DNA from: Tachypleus tridentatus
Taxonomy: Eukaryota; Arthropoda; Merostomata; Xiphosura; Limulidae
Length of the DNA stretch: 64,000 nt
NCBI RefSeq assembly: GCF_004210375.1
Contig: NW_027467782.1
Span: forward strand, 21,803,276-21,867,275
Direction of reading: 5' to 3'
Position numbers and translations under genes: made by a program. Below, piece after piece: positions 46,836 through 60,200 of the stretch (its first letter is position 1; each line of letters opens with the position of its first letter). The notes under the pieces were generated by a model, which worked only from the letters and a program-made list of their open reading frames with translations, was not told the origin of the DNA and made no database searches.

Positions 46836-48012
46836 ACGCCAGCTTACTCTGTGTTTCAGTCATAGTTGTCTACCACGTTAGCTTACTATATGTCTCAGTC
46901 GTAACTGTCTACCACATCAACTTATTCTCTGTTTCAGTTACAGCTGTTTAAAACGTCAGCTTGCTCTGTGTTTGAGTTATAGCTGTTTACGACGTCAACT
47001 TACTCTATGTCTTAGTCATAGCTGTCGACCATGTCAACATATTCTCTGTTTCAGTTACAGCTGTTTGCCATATAAACTTATTCTGTGTTTCAGTTACAGC
47101 TATTTATTACGTCAGCTTACTCTCTGTCTTAGTCATAGCTGTCTACCACATCAACTTATTCTATGTTTCAATTATAGCTGTTTCCCACGCCACCTTACTC
47201 TGTGTTTCAGTTATAGCTGTTTTTTACGTCAGCTTACTCTACGTTTCAGTTATAGCTGTTTACCACACCAACTTATTCTATGCTTCAGTCATAGCTTTTT
47301 TACCACGTCAGCTTACTCTATGTTTCAGTCATAGCTATTTACCACGCCAGCTTACTCTATGTTTCAGTCATAGCTGTCTAACACATCAACTTATTCTATG
47401 TTTCGGTTATAGATGTTTAAAACATCAGCTAACTCTGTATTTCAGTCATACCTGTTTACTACGTCAGCTTACTCTTTGTCATAGCTGTCTACAACACCAA
47501 CTTATTCTCAGTTTAAGTTATAGCTGTTTCTTACGTCAACTTACTTTATGTTTCAGTGATAGCTGTTTACCACGTCAGCTTACTCTTTGTGTCAGTTACA
47601 GCTGTTTACTACGTTAGATTACTCTGTTTCATTTATAGCTGTTTCTCACGTCAACTTACTCAATGTTTCAGTTATAGCTATTTCTTACGTCAACTTACGT
47701 CAACGTTACAGCTGTTTCAGTCATAGTTGTCTACCACGTCAGATTACTCTATGTTTCAATCATAGTTGTCTATCACGTCAGCTTGCTTTATGTTTCAGTC
47801 GTAGATGTCTACCATGTCAGTTTATTCTATGTTTCAGTTATAGCTGGTTACAACGTCAGCTAACTCTGTGTTTCAGTTACAGATGTTTACTACGCCAGCT
47901 TACTCTATGTTTCAGTTATAGCTGTTTCAGTCACAGCTGTCTACTACGTCAGCTTACTTTGTGTTTCAGTCATAAATGTCTACCACGTCAACTTACTCTA
48001 TGTTTCAGTTCA
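46836..48012. repeat. Minisatellite, ~39-bp unit (right arm)
   Basis: Mirror of 31171-32347. The plus-strand open frame (RQLTLCFSYSC repeats) is interrupted at about 47300 by one extra T in CTTTTTTACC, which the left arm lacks; otherwise unit order is the same. Confidence 0.95.
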
Positions 48013-50224
48013 AGGTGTACATAATGACAACAAAACATTCTAAGACACTTGAACTTCCTCCTGATGGCATCAAAACAAACATCCAGTGGCATGTTCTAAG
48101 TATTACTTGGTAACATTAATGTGCATCCAATGGCATGTTCTGACCGTCTCCATACTGTAGTCACATTACTCACCTATCTGAAGACACTAACATGTACTTT
48201 CGACCAAAAGTAATATGGTCATGGCAAGAATTTTATAGTAAAATTATATTCCTTAAGTTATATTCATGTCTTATGGCTAAAACTGTATATTTTGTTCTCA
48301 GACGTAGTTGTGTTATTTGAGCAAATACAATAACTTTGTCTTCTAATATCAAAGCTTTGAGGCTTCTTAAGCCTATGAAAGGTGACGAAAGTTCTGTTTC
48401 AGTGCAACGTTTTAATCACATACCTCATAACTGATTTATTTTGGAATTCATCACAGAAGATGTGAATAACAAAAATTGATTTTAAATGTAATTTTCACTC
48501 TTATTTTAATCTTATTAAAGTTCTGATTTGAAGGAATGCGAAAAAAATGCACAAACACGATTTTTAAAGGTCGTTGTGGATTAAATATTTTAGTGCACAC
48601 TAAATAACACGCAGTGCCCGTAACTACCTGGCAATGAATTATTTCTCTAGCTGCTTCAGAAAACGAATTTCAAAATTAAACTGAGTCTAAATTAAAAAAA
48701 AAAACACACACACACACTAAACCCAAACGAAAAAAAAAGCCGAGCTTAAAGTATAAAAACAAACTAAGCCTAAAATACGAAAACAAGAATAGCTCAATTA
48801 CTTGGTATAAAAAGATGAAAAATAAAGAGAGTAACAAATATCCGAATACGCAATTTATAGAAAACGTACAATTTTTATTATTTTTACTGCTAGATTATTC
48901 AGCATTATCTGAACTGTCACACGTTTCTAGTAAGTGGCTTTACTGCCATCTGCATTTTTATTGCATTTTTATTTTCAGTATTTACTATTTCCTGTCTATT
49001 TTTGATGCGCTTGAATAAATAAAAAGAGTATAACGTACTTATTAAATCGTTTATATTATCATAAGCTATTGTATCTTTCATGATGTTAAGGTTCGCAGAA
49101 AATCCTTGAAATCATAACATTCACGTAAAAAATATTTATATTTTCCTAAACTTATACGAGCTTCTTGAAATCTTTTAATATCAAAATTCGAGGTGCGATC
49201 CATGTAGAAAGAACAATATTGATAACACATCGTGAATCTTAATACTTTAAGCAAACAAACACTATGATAACAGAAATAACATTTTTAAAATTATTCAAAT
49301 ACTAGGAAATATTAATGTTCCTAATTATAGCTTTTATAAGCAATCTAATATTTATTATTTCATATATTTTATTTTCTCACAAAAATAAAGGAAAGTATGG
49401 TGCGTTTTATTATTTCGCTTTTCTGTGTTTTAATACTAGGTATCGCATAAAAAGTTAGTACATTTAAAGGCAAAGTATTAAGGTTTTCATCAAGTATTTA
49501 ATAAAATGCTTCTGTGTAATCAGCCAAGTCTTTCAGTGGACGTGGATCACCAGCAACCATACGGATTTACACTGCTAAAAATCAAGGTTAGCTTCCTCGT
49601 GGTTGACAACAACACATAGCCCGTTGTATAACTGCTTGAAAACATCAACTATCAAGTCAGAAAGTTCCTTAGTTGTAAGATATTTTGCACAATAATTCAA
49701 ATCACGTTGATGAGTTACATTGTAAATACTTCACACAGAGAGCAGCAATATGTTTCACTTGATTACCCCATTATTTTCCCGGTTTCTTTTTCACCACGTT
49801 CAATCTGGAAAGAAAAGCAAGGCAGCTCCCGGAAGTTAGCACGTTGCCTTTAGTAATAGGATTCTCACTTTGAAAGTGTTTTTTTTTTTTTTTTAAAGTG
49901 TAAAACGTTGACGGATTATCTCTGTAGTAGAGTTAATAAAGTCTAACTTTCAACGATCGGTGGATACTGCGTGGATTTTTCTATTTCCAATACTCAGACG
50001 ACAAATGCCAACCTATTTTCATAAAAAACAAGAAAAATTAAATCTAGACTCCTCCTAACCCTCCAGTCCGAACGTGTGTTGCATGTCCCACTTTTATTTA
50101 GTATCTCTGCAACTGACATCCGGACTACCACCCTCTGGTCATTTCAGTAAGCAGGCGTGTGGAAAGGAGAACATTGTAACCTTTCTTGCTTTGTGTTTTT
50201 TTTTCTTTTGGCAGACTTTCACGG
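48013..50224. other. No gene seen (right arm)
   Basis: Mirror of 28954-31170: AT-rich, with a CA microsatellite near 48705-48717, a poly-T tract near 49880, and a SINE family B fragment (49536-49591). Confidence 0.45.
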
Positions 50225-50232
50225 TATAAATA
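50225..50232 (+). promoter_or_regulatory. TATA box TATAAATA (right arm)
   Basis: TATAAATA 72 bp upstream of the candidate MKV exon at 50304 (box end to ATG). Mirror of 28946-28953. Confidence 0.4.
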
Positions 50233-50303
50233 CAGCGTCTGAGTATTCCTTAGGTATCGCTTGCTTACTCCATAGTCTCAGAGGTTTAACAAACTCTACA
50301 AAC

Positions 50304-50312
50304 ATGAAAGTG
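50304..50312 (+). CDS. Candidate first exon MKV (right arm)
   Basis: ATG AAA GTG followed directly by GTGAGT at 50313. Same architecture as the left-arm copy: a TATA box, a short leader and a three-codon exon with a phase-0 intron, as in many arthropod cuticle and secreted-protein genes. No second signal-peptide exon was found downstream. A candidate phase-0 terminal exon on the same strand is at 53888-53959. Confidence 0.35.
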
Positions 50313-50557
50313 GTGAGTGAATTGGTTAATAAGAAACTACGTTCTTTCATAGAGAACAATAGTCGCTCTCTGGTAAAATGGAACCAAAACCTAACTTTTT
50401 ATCAAACTCGTGCTTGAAGTTCGTTGACTTCTGAGCAAGGGGGCTTTTGTGTGTGTGGAATATATGTTGGATTAATATTACTGTTACTCAAGGTTAGCTT
50501 TATAGAAATACGGGGGGGAGATGATAATTAGAGAGGGGCATTAGTAAAGTTTGGGTT

Positions 50558-50779
50558 GGTTTGTTTTGAATTTCGTGCAAAGCTATACGAGTGCTGTCTG
50601 CGCGAGCCGTTTCTAATTTAGCAGTGTAAGACTACAGCTAGTCAGCACCACCACCGTCAACTCTTGGACTATTTTTTTACCAATGAATAGTGGGATTGAC
50701 CGTAACATTATACACCCCCGCGGCTGGGAGGGCGAGCATGTTTAGCGCGACGCGGGCGCGAACATTGCCAGGCCAATGC
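50558..50779 (-). repeat. tRNA-derived SINE (family A) with deleted head (right arm)
   Basis: Mirror of 28401-28622, with the same head deletion (GCGGGCGCGAACATTGCC), showing the deletion predates the arm duplication. Confidence 0.85.
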
Positions 50780-52690
50780 CAAAAAGCAGTCTAAAATGTC
50801 AAAGTATTATTGTGATAATATACGTCACGTTAGCCTTGTGTGTCCTTTCTCATTTACAAGCAGTTTCCTCATGAGAAAATCGTAAAAAAAAAAAATAATT
50901 ACGAAACTGTTGTTGCCAGAGAAGTATGTAATTAGCAATAGGTACATGTAACTTAATACTATTAGAAATACGATGCATGCATTAAACATCATATTATGCC
51001 TTAGAGACAGACACTTACGTATCAATTTACCACTTGGAAATGAAACCATGTAACAAAATGAGCGATGTTTGTCAGCTATTTTTAATGTTTTGTTTTATAT
51101 CCGAGTTCGTGCTTTCTACCACAATGAAATTAATTTAAATAATTATCACTATTTTAATAATATATCAGTAAAATATTTTAGCGTATATAATAAATGTTGA
51201 TTTAGGATGTACAAACGTGATTTTGTTTGGGGGGGGATTCTTACAACATAGACGACAATGTCCTGGATAAAAATATTATTTTCATCGAATATGTATACCT
51301 TTTAAAATACAATCGATTTTATGAATATGAAATGCTTATTTCTTTTAACACGTTTTCCAGTTATAATATATGACGTAAAAATAAATTAATTTATTGCTAC
51401 AATTTTATTCTAGTGGTTTTTATATATATATTATGTTTATTGGCTACGTTTTTGTTGTTTTTCTTTAGGTTTTGTGATCTCGAGGCTTGCGTATTCTTGA
51501 ATAGTTTTGTTGAACTTACTAAAATACATATCATTTATACAAACTGTGGTACCATATAGTTGTTGGTTCTTAAAATGTTAAAAAGTGGCATGACGTGCCT
51601 TACGCAGAGATTACTAATTAGTAAGCATATTTGTATAGCTGTGTATAAGAACGTTCTAATAAAGAAAAACGTTGTAAACGTTTCTAATCTTGTGTACCTC
51701 TCAATATATTTTTTATCTCGCGCGCTTTTAAACTCACGTGGATGACTCGTGTAGCTTTGCGCGAAATAAAAAACCAACAAAATCAGTTATCTAAAATAAA
51801 TGAATAAATACTACAACTGTATTTTAAATAAGTGTGTGTGTGGTGAAATGTTGTTTGGCGCGAAATTCATTTGGAGAAACTATCATTAAGTTTTCACCAA
51901 GTTTTGAAATAAATGTTTGAGTGTGTAGTTGTATTCCAATCGTGTAGAATCTTCATGCTTTTCATGTCTCTCCCCTTTTCACACACACACTAATTTATTC
52001 GTCAGGTTCTTACAGCTAAATTTATGTGTGAAAAATATGCTACTTTTAAAGCATAACCGTCATTATTTCAGATGAAAAAAAAGTGTATAACGTCAAAGGT
52101 TTGTGAAGAAATCAAATGTTACCTTGCTACGTGTTAATGCATTTATAAGTTACAAATCATACAAGTGAACTTTTAATATTTTATTTGAAAAATAAAAGTA
52201 AGGTTACAAATATCAGAAGTTACCTTATAAGTAAGGTAAGTGAAAACTACAAATAATTTACAGCTGTGGTATAATTACATGCTCTTCATTATCAGTGTGT
52301 GTGTTTGTGTATTTAGAGAAAATTAATAAAGTTAATTAAATTTGTAATAAATTACAATATTTTATCAGTAACGTTGAAATACTGATACAAAACTTAATGA
52401 ATTTAATAAAGAAACTAAATAAAATTATTATGCTATTCTGTGACAAAGATAAGAATGTATTAAGTAAATATAAAGAAATAAAAGTTAAGACAGTTTACTA
52501 AAACTTTCAAATAACTATTTTTATTTATGAATAAGGTCATATAACAACTTGGCACAACTTTATGTCGATGTACACATTACTGCACATAAAGTGTTGTTTA
52601 GAGCACGATAGTAATAGTAGACTTAAAGAGTGGTGGTTGGGAGTTATACTAGTTAATTTAGATAACTGGATGGGAAGCTTTACACTAGTA
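50780..52690. other. No gene seen (right arm)
   Basis: Mirror of 26485-28400; includes a SINE family A tail fragment at 51745-51778 and a poly-G tract at 51229-51236. Confidence 0.4.
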
Positions 52691-52932
52691 CAGGGTGTTC
52701 GGAAAGTCACTGTGCACTTGTATATTTATTAACAGACATGTTTCAACATAGAATACAGGAGGTAAATATGAATGACAATTATAAACAATGTTGACATGTT
52801 GAAAGTGACCCCGTTGGATACAGGCCTGGATCCTTCTTACTTCGTTCCTAAACACCGCTATCAGTTGCTGGCTTGAAATAGACTGAATAAAATATGATTA
52901 CAAAACTGCACAGTGACTTTCCGAACACCCTG
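52691..52932. mobile_element. TA-flanked MITE with 27-bp TIRs (right arm)
   Basis: Mirror of 26246-26484, 242 bp. It carries TGACATGT near 52792-52799, which the left copy lacks, and is missing about five bases present on the left near 26350. Confidence 0.9.
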
Positions 52933-53022
52933 TATAATTCGTTTAGTGGGTTACCAATTAGTGCCTTTCTGCCATAATGGGGCTGAAATGCTAACTTCCA
53001 GAGGTAACTTTATTGAATTTAC

Positions 53023-53281
53023 TTGTTTGGTTTTGAATTTCGCGCAAAGCTACACGAGGGCTATCTATGCTAGTCGTCCGTAACTTAGCAGTGTAAGACT
53101 AGAAGAAAGGCAGCTAGTCACCACCACTAACTCTTGGGCTATTTACCAATGAATAGTGGAATTGACCGTTGCATAACGTCCTCAATGTTGAAAAGGAAAG
53201 CATGTTTGATGTGACGGGGATTCGAACCCGTAACCCTCGGAGTACCAGTGCAGTGCCATAACCACCTGGCCACGCCAAGCC
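53023..53281 (-). repeat. tRNA-derived SINE (family A) (right arm)
   Basis: Mirror of 25897-26155. Head GGGGATTCGAACCCGTAACC read on the plus strand; ends CCACGCCAAGCC. Confidence 0.9.
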
Positions 53282-53887
53282 TCAGTTTAATTAATCCAGA
53301 TGTTAGTACCTTATTTTTCTTATTCTTATTTTTCAGTTTTTTTCTTTACTATGGAAAGCAGTCAGCTACCCACAGCTGTCTACAGACAGTGAAGGGTTAT
53401 ATAGATGTGGAAATCGCTCTCTAATTTTAATTTCTACTGCTGTTTTTTTATTTTACTTTATTTCATTTCTTTATGTGAGATTGGTGAATGAACTGATAGA
53501 CGATGTATCTCCACCGCAATGTGGGTCCTACTTCTTCAGTCGCCTCTAAAACCTAGGGTACATTTTATACCTCACGTTATAGCTTGTACCCCGAGATTCT
53601 TTCAATTAGTGCAGTGTTTTTATTTTATTTTTGTTTTGGCTTGTTTTTGGTTATAACTAAATAATATATATTTTTTTGTTGTTATTCAAAATGCATTTCT
53701 CCATAATTGGCGTGTAGATAAGGGAGCTCAATTGTAGCAACGCACGTGATAAACCAATTTTGGGTGTGGCTGACATTATGAGGTCACTTATTTAGTTTTT
53801 AGGTTTACTGTACATCTACATAAATTCTAAGTATCTAACTTCTGTATACCTTTGTTTATTAAGTACATGTTTTCTTCTTCATTTCAG
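53282..53887. other. No gene seen (right arm)
   Basis: Mirror of 25288-25896. A TTTTTCAG acceptor-like site at about 53334 opens a frame starting FFSLLWKAVSYPQ, but no donor or family supports it. Confidence 0.4.
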
Positions 53888-53959
53888 TTAAAAGTTTGTG
53901 GAGATCCAGAAAGATCGGATAATAAAAGGAAACTATTTTATTCAGTCATCAACAAGTAG
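53888..53959 (+). CDS. Candidate terminal exon, unknown gene (right arm)
   Basis: CTTCTTCATTTCAG acceptor then LKVCGDPERSDNKRKLFYSV, INK and TAG. Identical to 25216-25287. Protein-like, but no family and no proven partner exon. Confidence 0.25.
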   Translation, partial: LKVCGDPERSDNKRKLFYSVINK

Positions 53960-54093
53960 ATCTCTTAATTGAAAGCGAGCAAAATCACATGAAAGCAACT
54001 AGTAATACATTATATTCACACCCACTTTTAACAGCGATTCAACACAAATACATTCTTAACCACGAAGTAAAAAATGTACAGTGTCGCTGAAAT

Positions 54094-54361
54094 AAGCTCC
54101 GGCATGGCCAAGCGTGTTAAGCGTGCGACTCATAATCTGAGGGTCGCGGATTCGCATTTCCGTTGCGCCAAACATACTTGCCCTTTCAGTAATGGGGCGT
54201 TATAATGTAATGGTCAATCCCACTATTCGTTAGTAAAAGAGTAGCCCAAGAGTTGGCAGTGGGTGGTGATGACTAGCTGCCTTCCCTCTCGTCTTACACT
54301 GCTAAATTAGGGACGGCTAGCACAGAGTAGCTTTGTGCGAAATTCAAAAACAAACAAACAA
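54094..54361 (+). repeat. tRNA-derived SINE (family A) with target duplication (right arm)
   Basis: Mirror of 24814-25081. Target duplication GTCGCTGAAAT at 54083-54093 and 54362-54372. Confidence 0.93.
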
Positions 54362-54372
54362 GTCGCTGAAAT

Positions 54373-55323
54373 TATTTATAAACTTGAAATTTAGTCATAA
54401 AACGTAACGAGAAGTCCTATAAATTTCAACTTTTATAAGGTGGCCAGAACTCCTAGAAATGTCGATTATTATACAGTGGCCAAAGACCACTTATAAAACT
54501 TTCTTCCACCTTTAAACAGTGGACTTTTGGGCGACGTCATAAAGGCTTTCTTCTCACTGTTGTGATTTTGGTCTTACAGACCATGGAGGGTTAGTTCATT
54601 TAGATCACTTTCTCCACATAGGCTTTGGTTAACATAACATCACCAAATAAGCCCGAGATTAATGATTTTACAGTCACAGCTCAATCATGAATAAAATTAA
54701 AAGCAATAAAAATTAAAATAATTACCAAATATATGGTCAAGTTCTAAGAAAATAATAAACTGCTTTCACTGAAAACATACAAGTACCTAAGTCAGGTTTT
54801 CTCGAAAGTTGTGCAATTTTCACTAGCACTGATTTTGTTGTTTGAAATAACACAAATGAGATGAAACATTGCTTACAATAAAAGACAAACTGTAACCACA
54901 TATAAAAGACATAGATCATAAGAGATACATTTGTACAATATCTACAAGTTACAACTTAAAGCATTATAGTGAATATACGTTTAATACAAGAACCAACAGT
55001 TTTAGATAAGAAATGTGTAATTGGATAATATTCTATGAATAACAATAATATTTTGACACCGCACTGATAAAGAAATTATATGTTTTCACCCAATTAATGA
55101 CACGTTTTTTATATTAAATTTTAAATAAAAGATTATTTGTTTCTTTTTTTTGGCCCAAAGCAACAAGTCTGTCTGTGAAAATAAATCGAGTTTAAACAAA
55201 ACAATGGCCACAAGTCAGATACAAAACTCAAACACAATTAAAAAAGAGGCCAATAAAAGGACGAAAACACAATTTACATCATGTAGAAGGAATATTATGC
55301 TATCAAACTAGAAATCTGCCTAA
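54373..55323. other. PHM 3' flank (right arm)
   Basis: Mirror of 23848-24802. AT-rich, no gene seen. Confidence 0.4.
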
Positions 55324-55501
55324 TTATTCTGAAGTGCTTGCATCTTTATCAATGGAGTTTGGAATGCTTCCCAAGTGAGAGTCCCAGCACCAACGGTAGA
55401 TTGGAGGTCCTGGAGAGAAGCAATCCTGTTTACTTACGATTCTGTCACCTTCCACACAATACATCAGGTAGAAATTACACATTTCATCATTGCCAGTTGG
55501 C
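55324..55501 (-). CDS. Phm: PHM terminal exon, DEMCN copper ligand (right arm)
   Basis: Reverse complement of 23670-23847 with no base change: PTGNDEMCNFYLMYCVEGD through to the TAA (complement at 55324-55326). It ends the second, minus-strand set of PHM exons. As in the left copy there is no lyase domain. Splice acceptor TCTGTACAG is conserved. Confidence 0.93.
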
Positions 55502-55581
55502 CTGTACAGAAGTAAACAAAACAAAGTGTTCCGTGACGATAAAAAACCAACTTGGAAGTAAAAATGTATTCTCAAGATGAC

Positions 55582-55748
55582 TGGTATGGGTAATAAAACT
55601 TTAATTAACACAAAGTACAGAACAACGTATCGATCTTCTGATATCATTTTCAGATTCACTTGCAAACTCTCTTTGTTAACCTGAAGATGACTTAAGAAGA
55701 CCGAAACGTTGTTCTGTTCTTTATGTTAATTAAAATTGTAATACCCAC
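55582..55748. repeat. Fold-back repeat (right arm)
   Basis: Mirror of 23423-23589: AACGTATCGATCTTCTGATA and AGAAGACCGAAACGTTGTTC arms of an imperfect hairpin. A small difference (CTGATATCATT against CTGAGATCATT) is visible between arms. Confidence 0.75.
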
Positions 55749-55969
55749 AATACATAAGTGTCATCAGAATGTAACCAGTTATTGAATTTACTTATTGTTT
55801 ATTATTATATTTTTTTGTTGTTGTTGGTGGCGGTGGTATATAAAAACATCCATTTAACTTGAAAAGTATTCGTCATTTTAAATTAGAGACACAGAGGCAC
55901 TCATAATAAGCATTTAAATTGTTACTGAAAATGACTAATTGCAACACGGAAGAAGACATTTAAAACAAA

Positions 55970-56913
55970 AAAAATATTCATTTGCTTGGAATGTGAAGAA
56001 TCCAAAATTACTTGCAAATTAACACATGATACTTTTATCATTTATTTTCAGAAGATCATTAATCTGCTTTGGCACGAGTCCACGAGTTGACTGCAATCTT
56101 TACCAATTTTTGGATCGCGGTACCACACCTCAATTATGGCTTCAATTAGCTTATCATTCATAGTACAGTATTTTCCCCGAAATCTTTCTTTACAAATCGC
56201 CAAAAGATTTTCAATAGGATTTAAGTCTGGAGAGTTTCCAGGTCAGTCCATCACCTTTATTTGCATTGTAATAATAAAATTCTTCACACGTTTCGATGTG
56301 TGGCACTGAGAAAGATCTTGCTGAAAAATGCCAGATCCATCTGGAAATCTCTTTTTCAATTCTGGAACGACTCTTCTCTACAAAACTTCGATGTACTGTG
56401 GTCCTCGCATCATACCTTCTACGATATGTAAGCCTCCGACGCCATAATAGCTGAAAAGCTCCAAAACATTTTCTTCAAGGGATGTTTTACGAACTGATTG
56501 ATGTGAGATTCTCGAAGTTTCTCATATCGAAATCTGCGAACATGCAGACATCTTTGACCCTGTACAAAGAAATGAGTCTCGTCACTGAATAACACCTTCC
56601 TCCATTGTTTTTGTGTCCAGTTCTTGTATTTCAGACCCCATTGATACTGTTTTTTCTTTCTTGAGTTGGTAAGAAGTCGTTTTTTGATTGGTCTCCATGC
56701 CCTTCTAACGCAATTTCGAATGACGTAATATTCCTCAAATTTCGTCATATATCCCAAAATAGGTCGACCGTACTGCAAAACACAGCTAATAACGCCGTCT
56801 GCGTGAAAAAATGACTATTAAAGGAAATCAGCGGGTCCAGCGAGCCTACACCGGCCGCCAAGTTAAAAATATTGTAAAATGACCATTTGTCTCAATTAAT
56901 TTGTACAAGAGTG
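55970..56913 (-). mobile_element. Tc1/mariner element with broken transposase (right arm)
   Basis: Mirror of 22252-23200; the terminal repeat ends ACAAGAGTG at 56913, followed by TA. The minus-strand frame 56778-56419 encodes WRKVLFSDETHFFVQG; it is shifted at SFSAIMASEA, where the left copy reads SFFSYYGVGG (a T-run difference, TTTTTC against TTTTC). Inactive relic. Confidence 0.85.
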
Positions 56914-57086
56914 TAGTTCATAACTATACTAAATATTTTCCAAGTAAAACATATACTAAAAAACAAAATAAATGTCATATTTTTGTAATCACAAGGAAAT
57001 CAATCATTTGTATTATATTTTTGTTTGTTTGTTGAATGTGAAATAAAAATGTTAAAACGTAAATATTTGCTTCGGAAATTTCTTAC

Positions 57087-57136
57087 CCAACTTCAGTGTC
57101 AACATCTCTGAAATTTTTCATCGTACAACGAGCAGC
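57087..57136 (-). CDS. Phm: PHM exon AARCTM (right arm)
   Basis: Identical reverse complement of 22029-22078: AARCTMKNFRDVDTEV with the same acceptor and GTAAG donor. The intron just downstream differs by a base between arms (TTCGGAAAT here against ATTTCTGAAGC there), while the exon does not. Confidence 0.93.
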
Positions 57137-57284
57137 CTGTTAATAAAATATTCAAATTGACTGTTAAGTATAACATGTATAAAAATAAAGAATACCATGA
57201 TTTATATTAATGTATATTTATTTGCTCCAGTATTATAACCTAATAACTAATAATTTTAAACATTTTAATTCAAGCTTTCTTTAC

Positions 57285-60200
57285 CAGGGGCGTAGATTTT
57301 TTACACCCGATTGGGGGGGGGATGATTTTTGCAACCACGTATGTGGACTGTTCAATTTATAAATTGGTAATCACTGATTATGTGAACCTGAAAACTGTAA
57401 ACATGCAGTCACAGAATAATCTTGTTGACACGATACTTCAAGGTTTCCATGTAGGTTTGTATAAGTGAGGTGTTGTGAACAGTTTTTAAAATGTTGACAG
57501 AATAAAGACATATGTGTCACAAATTAACTGCCACATGAATTTATTCCTGCACACTGCATAGTATAAAAGATGGCCATTATACTTGACAAGGTTACTAATA
57601 ACTTTCATTGCATGAATTACGTTTTCAAATATTAATGAAGTTAGTAATTACCCTTGATAAGTTTATATATACTAAAAAACTGTTCATGTTGTTTGATAAA
57701 ATAATTAAAATGTCTTTGCAAACTCTTGAAAATTACACATCATTACAATTAAGCAATAATTATTCATACTTTTCATTGAAGTAAGATTCATTTAGTCCTC
57801 TAGTCTACATGTTCCCAAACATAAACCTCCTTTGTGATGATCTGTTTATTAATCCTTTCATAAGCTCTTCTATATTTATCTTGTCGACCTCATCTTTGTG
57901 AATGTGACAAACTGCCACATAGTTGAAAAGGCATTGAGACATAGTTGACCTTAACCACGTCTTCAACCGTCTTAATGCGGAAAAGCTGCGTTCACATTCG
58001 CAGCTGGATACTGGACATACAAGCAAAATTTTCATGAGAAGAAACACTTCATAGAACATCTGCTGGCTTGTTTCATGCATTTTACAGTAAGTATCCTTCG
58101 CACCTTTTAGAGATACTGCTTTTGTTGTTCCTTTGAACATGGGCAACTGAAACTCGGGCCGTTGTGCAGAGATTTCTGGATAGAAGTTTATAACCGAGTT
58201 GTCAATCTTGCCAGATGTGATCATGTTCTCAAGTGCCAGATATTGCCTCAAGTCATTGTTGTCTGCATTGAATCTAGTGGTCAGATGTTCTATGACTGTG
58301 TTCAAAAATTCAAAATATTGGCTTCTGTAGTAATCTCTAGTTGTTGCAGAATGGTGTGCTGAGCCATCACCTGTGATCCTTCTGGGGGGTCTGCGAATAC
58401 GTGGTAGTTCAATAGGCACCAGATATAGGGAAGTTACCTTTTCTCAGCTTCATCAAATATCTTGTTGTAATATTCCTGTGTTCGCAATACCCGCAGTTGC
58501 TCAACTGTCATTGCAGATGCTTCAATCATGCCAGATACTGTCGCTGATTTTGCTTGGAATGCACGGTTTAGTTCCTCTAATGCAGCTAACGGATGCTGAG
58601 CCATCAACAATCCTAAAACTGTCTTTCCTTTGTCAAATCTGTCCAGCAGACCTCGTGCTTTCACTGCTACATCTGATTTTTTATTTGCTAATTCAGATAA
58701 AGAATCAACAATGTCACTGTAGTGATCATTACACATGTAATTGCAGATAGGTGGCACAACCAGCGCGTTGGACACAGTGGGGGGATGTATTTAACTGGAT
58801 CATTGTGGCTGTCTGACGATACAATACTTTCAAAGATTTTCTTGTATTTGCCTGACCTCTGAAGCAAGTTCATGTACCTATTGGATAGAATCTAACACAT
58901 TCACAAGCTTCAACTGCATGTTGCATTATTAAATTAGCCTTGTGTGCTCCGCAGTGAAAAAACAAAGCTGACGGTTGCTTCTCTTTTATTTTTGCCTGAC
59001 ATCCACTGCACGTACCATTCATGTTAGCGGCTCCATCATAAGTTTGTGTTCTTAATCCTGACAGTGTTAAATTGAGTCTAGTCAGTACATCAAGTATAGT
59101 CGAGGATAGTTTCACCAGTTGTATTGGAAACACTGTACAAACCAAGAAATGTCTCATGGACGTCAAGGTTCTCATCTACGTATCGTACACATATTGCTTC
59201 CTGTTCGACGCCTGTAACATCTTGAGTGCCATCAACCATTAATGCAAAGACTTTACTTTGCTGCACTTCGTGTGCAATGAGTATTTGATGGCTGAACATC
59301 TCCATTATTTCATTCTGAGCCTGGGGTGATGTGAATGTGGTTTTCTTTGACAAGTAGGCCATCGACTAAGGATCTTCCTCTTCCAGGATCTTCATTAACT
59401 GCAGGAAGTTCCCCTCCGTATCAGTATGTCCACGTAATGCTAAACCTTGACGCAGTAAGAAACGTAAACTTCTGAATATTTTGTCTAAACTTATTTTGTA
59501 TTCTTCCTGCTGCTTCTTTTTCCATCATGTCGCTGGACATTCACTGGAGTTACATCAAGTGAACCTTCTGGAGATATAGCGAATCTGTGCTGAGAGGAGG
59601 ATTGGTATTCGTTGAATTTCTGTTTTGCCTTTTTCCAGTTGCAAAAACCCTTGGATATGAAGGTATACTCCACTGGCCTCTCCAATTTCCCTGTAAAAAG
59701 GCCTCTATTTTCCGCCTTGGCGAAAGAAAGCATATGACTTTTTGAGTCTGACTGTCGAAGTGCAGCCATGGGAACTCATCAAACCACTTGCCCTGGAAGT
59801 TGATATTTTGAGATTTTGCTTTCTGTCGAGGTATTAGTTGTGAGTCTGGATGATATGGCTTCCTACACTGTATCTGTGGAGTGTCAGATTTTTTATTACT
59901 GCACAAACTTGTTTCACAACTATCTGGTGGTTTGTAATGTGCAATAGTTGCACAAGTATTTTCAGACTCGTCCTGTGATGAACATGGTATTTCCTCTGTA
60001 TGGCAAATTTCTATTCTTTTGCTTGAGGTTGTTGGATTATCTGCATCTACATTGTCACTTGTAGTACTAGTAACTGGCTTGCAGAACTGTTTAATGTGGG
60101 AAAGTTTTAGACGCTTGCTTGTCATAATTGGAATCTGTTTCCCAGATGACTCAACAGGCTAAAATACAGTTTTTATTGAAAAATTCTGATGTACAATGAA

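Noticed and set aside
53335-53560. Open frame after a TTTTTCAG acceptor (FFSLLWKAVSYPQ)
   Set aside because: No donor, no recognisable domain, and the frame is altered by an indel between arms.
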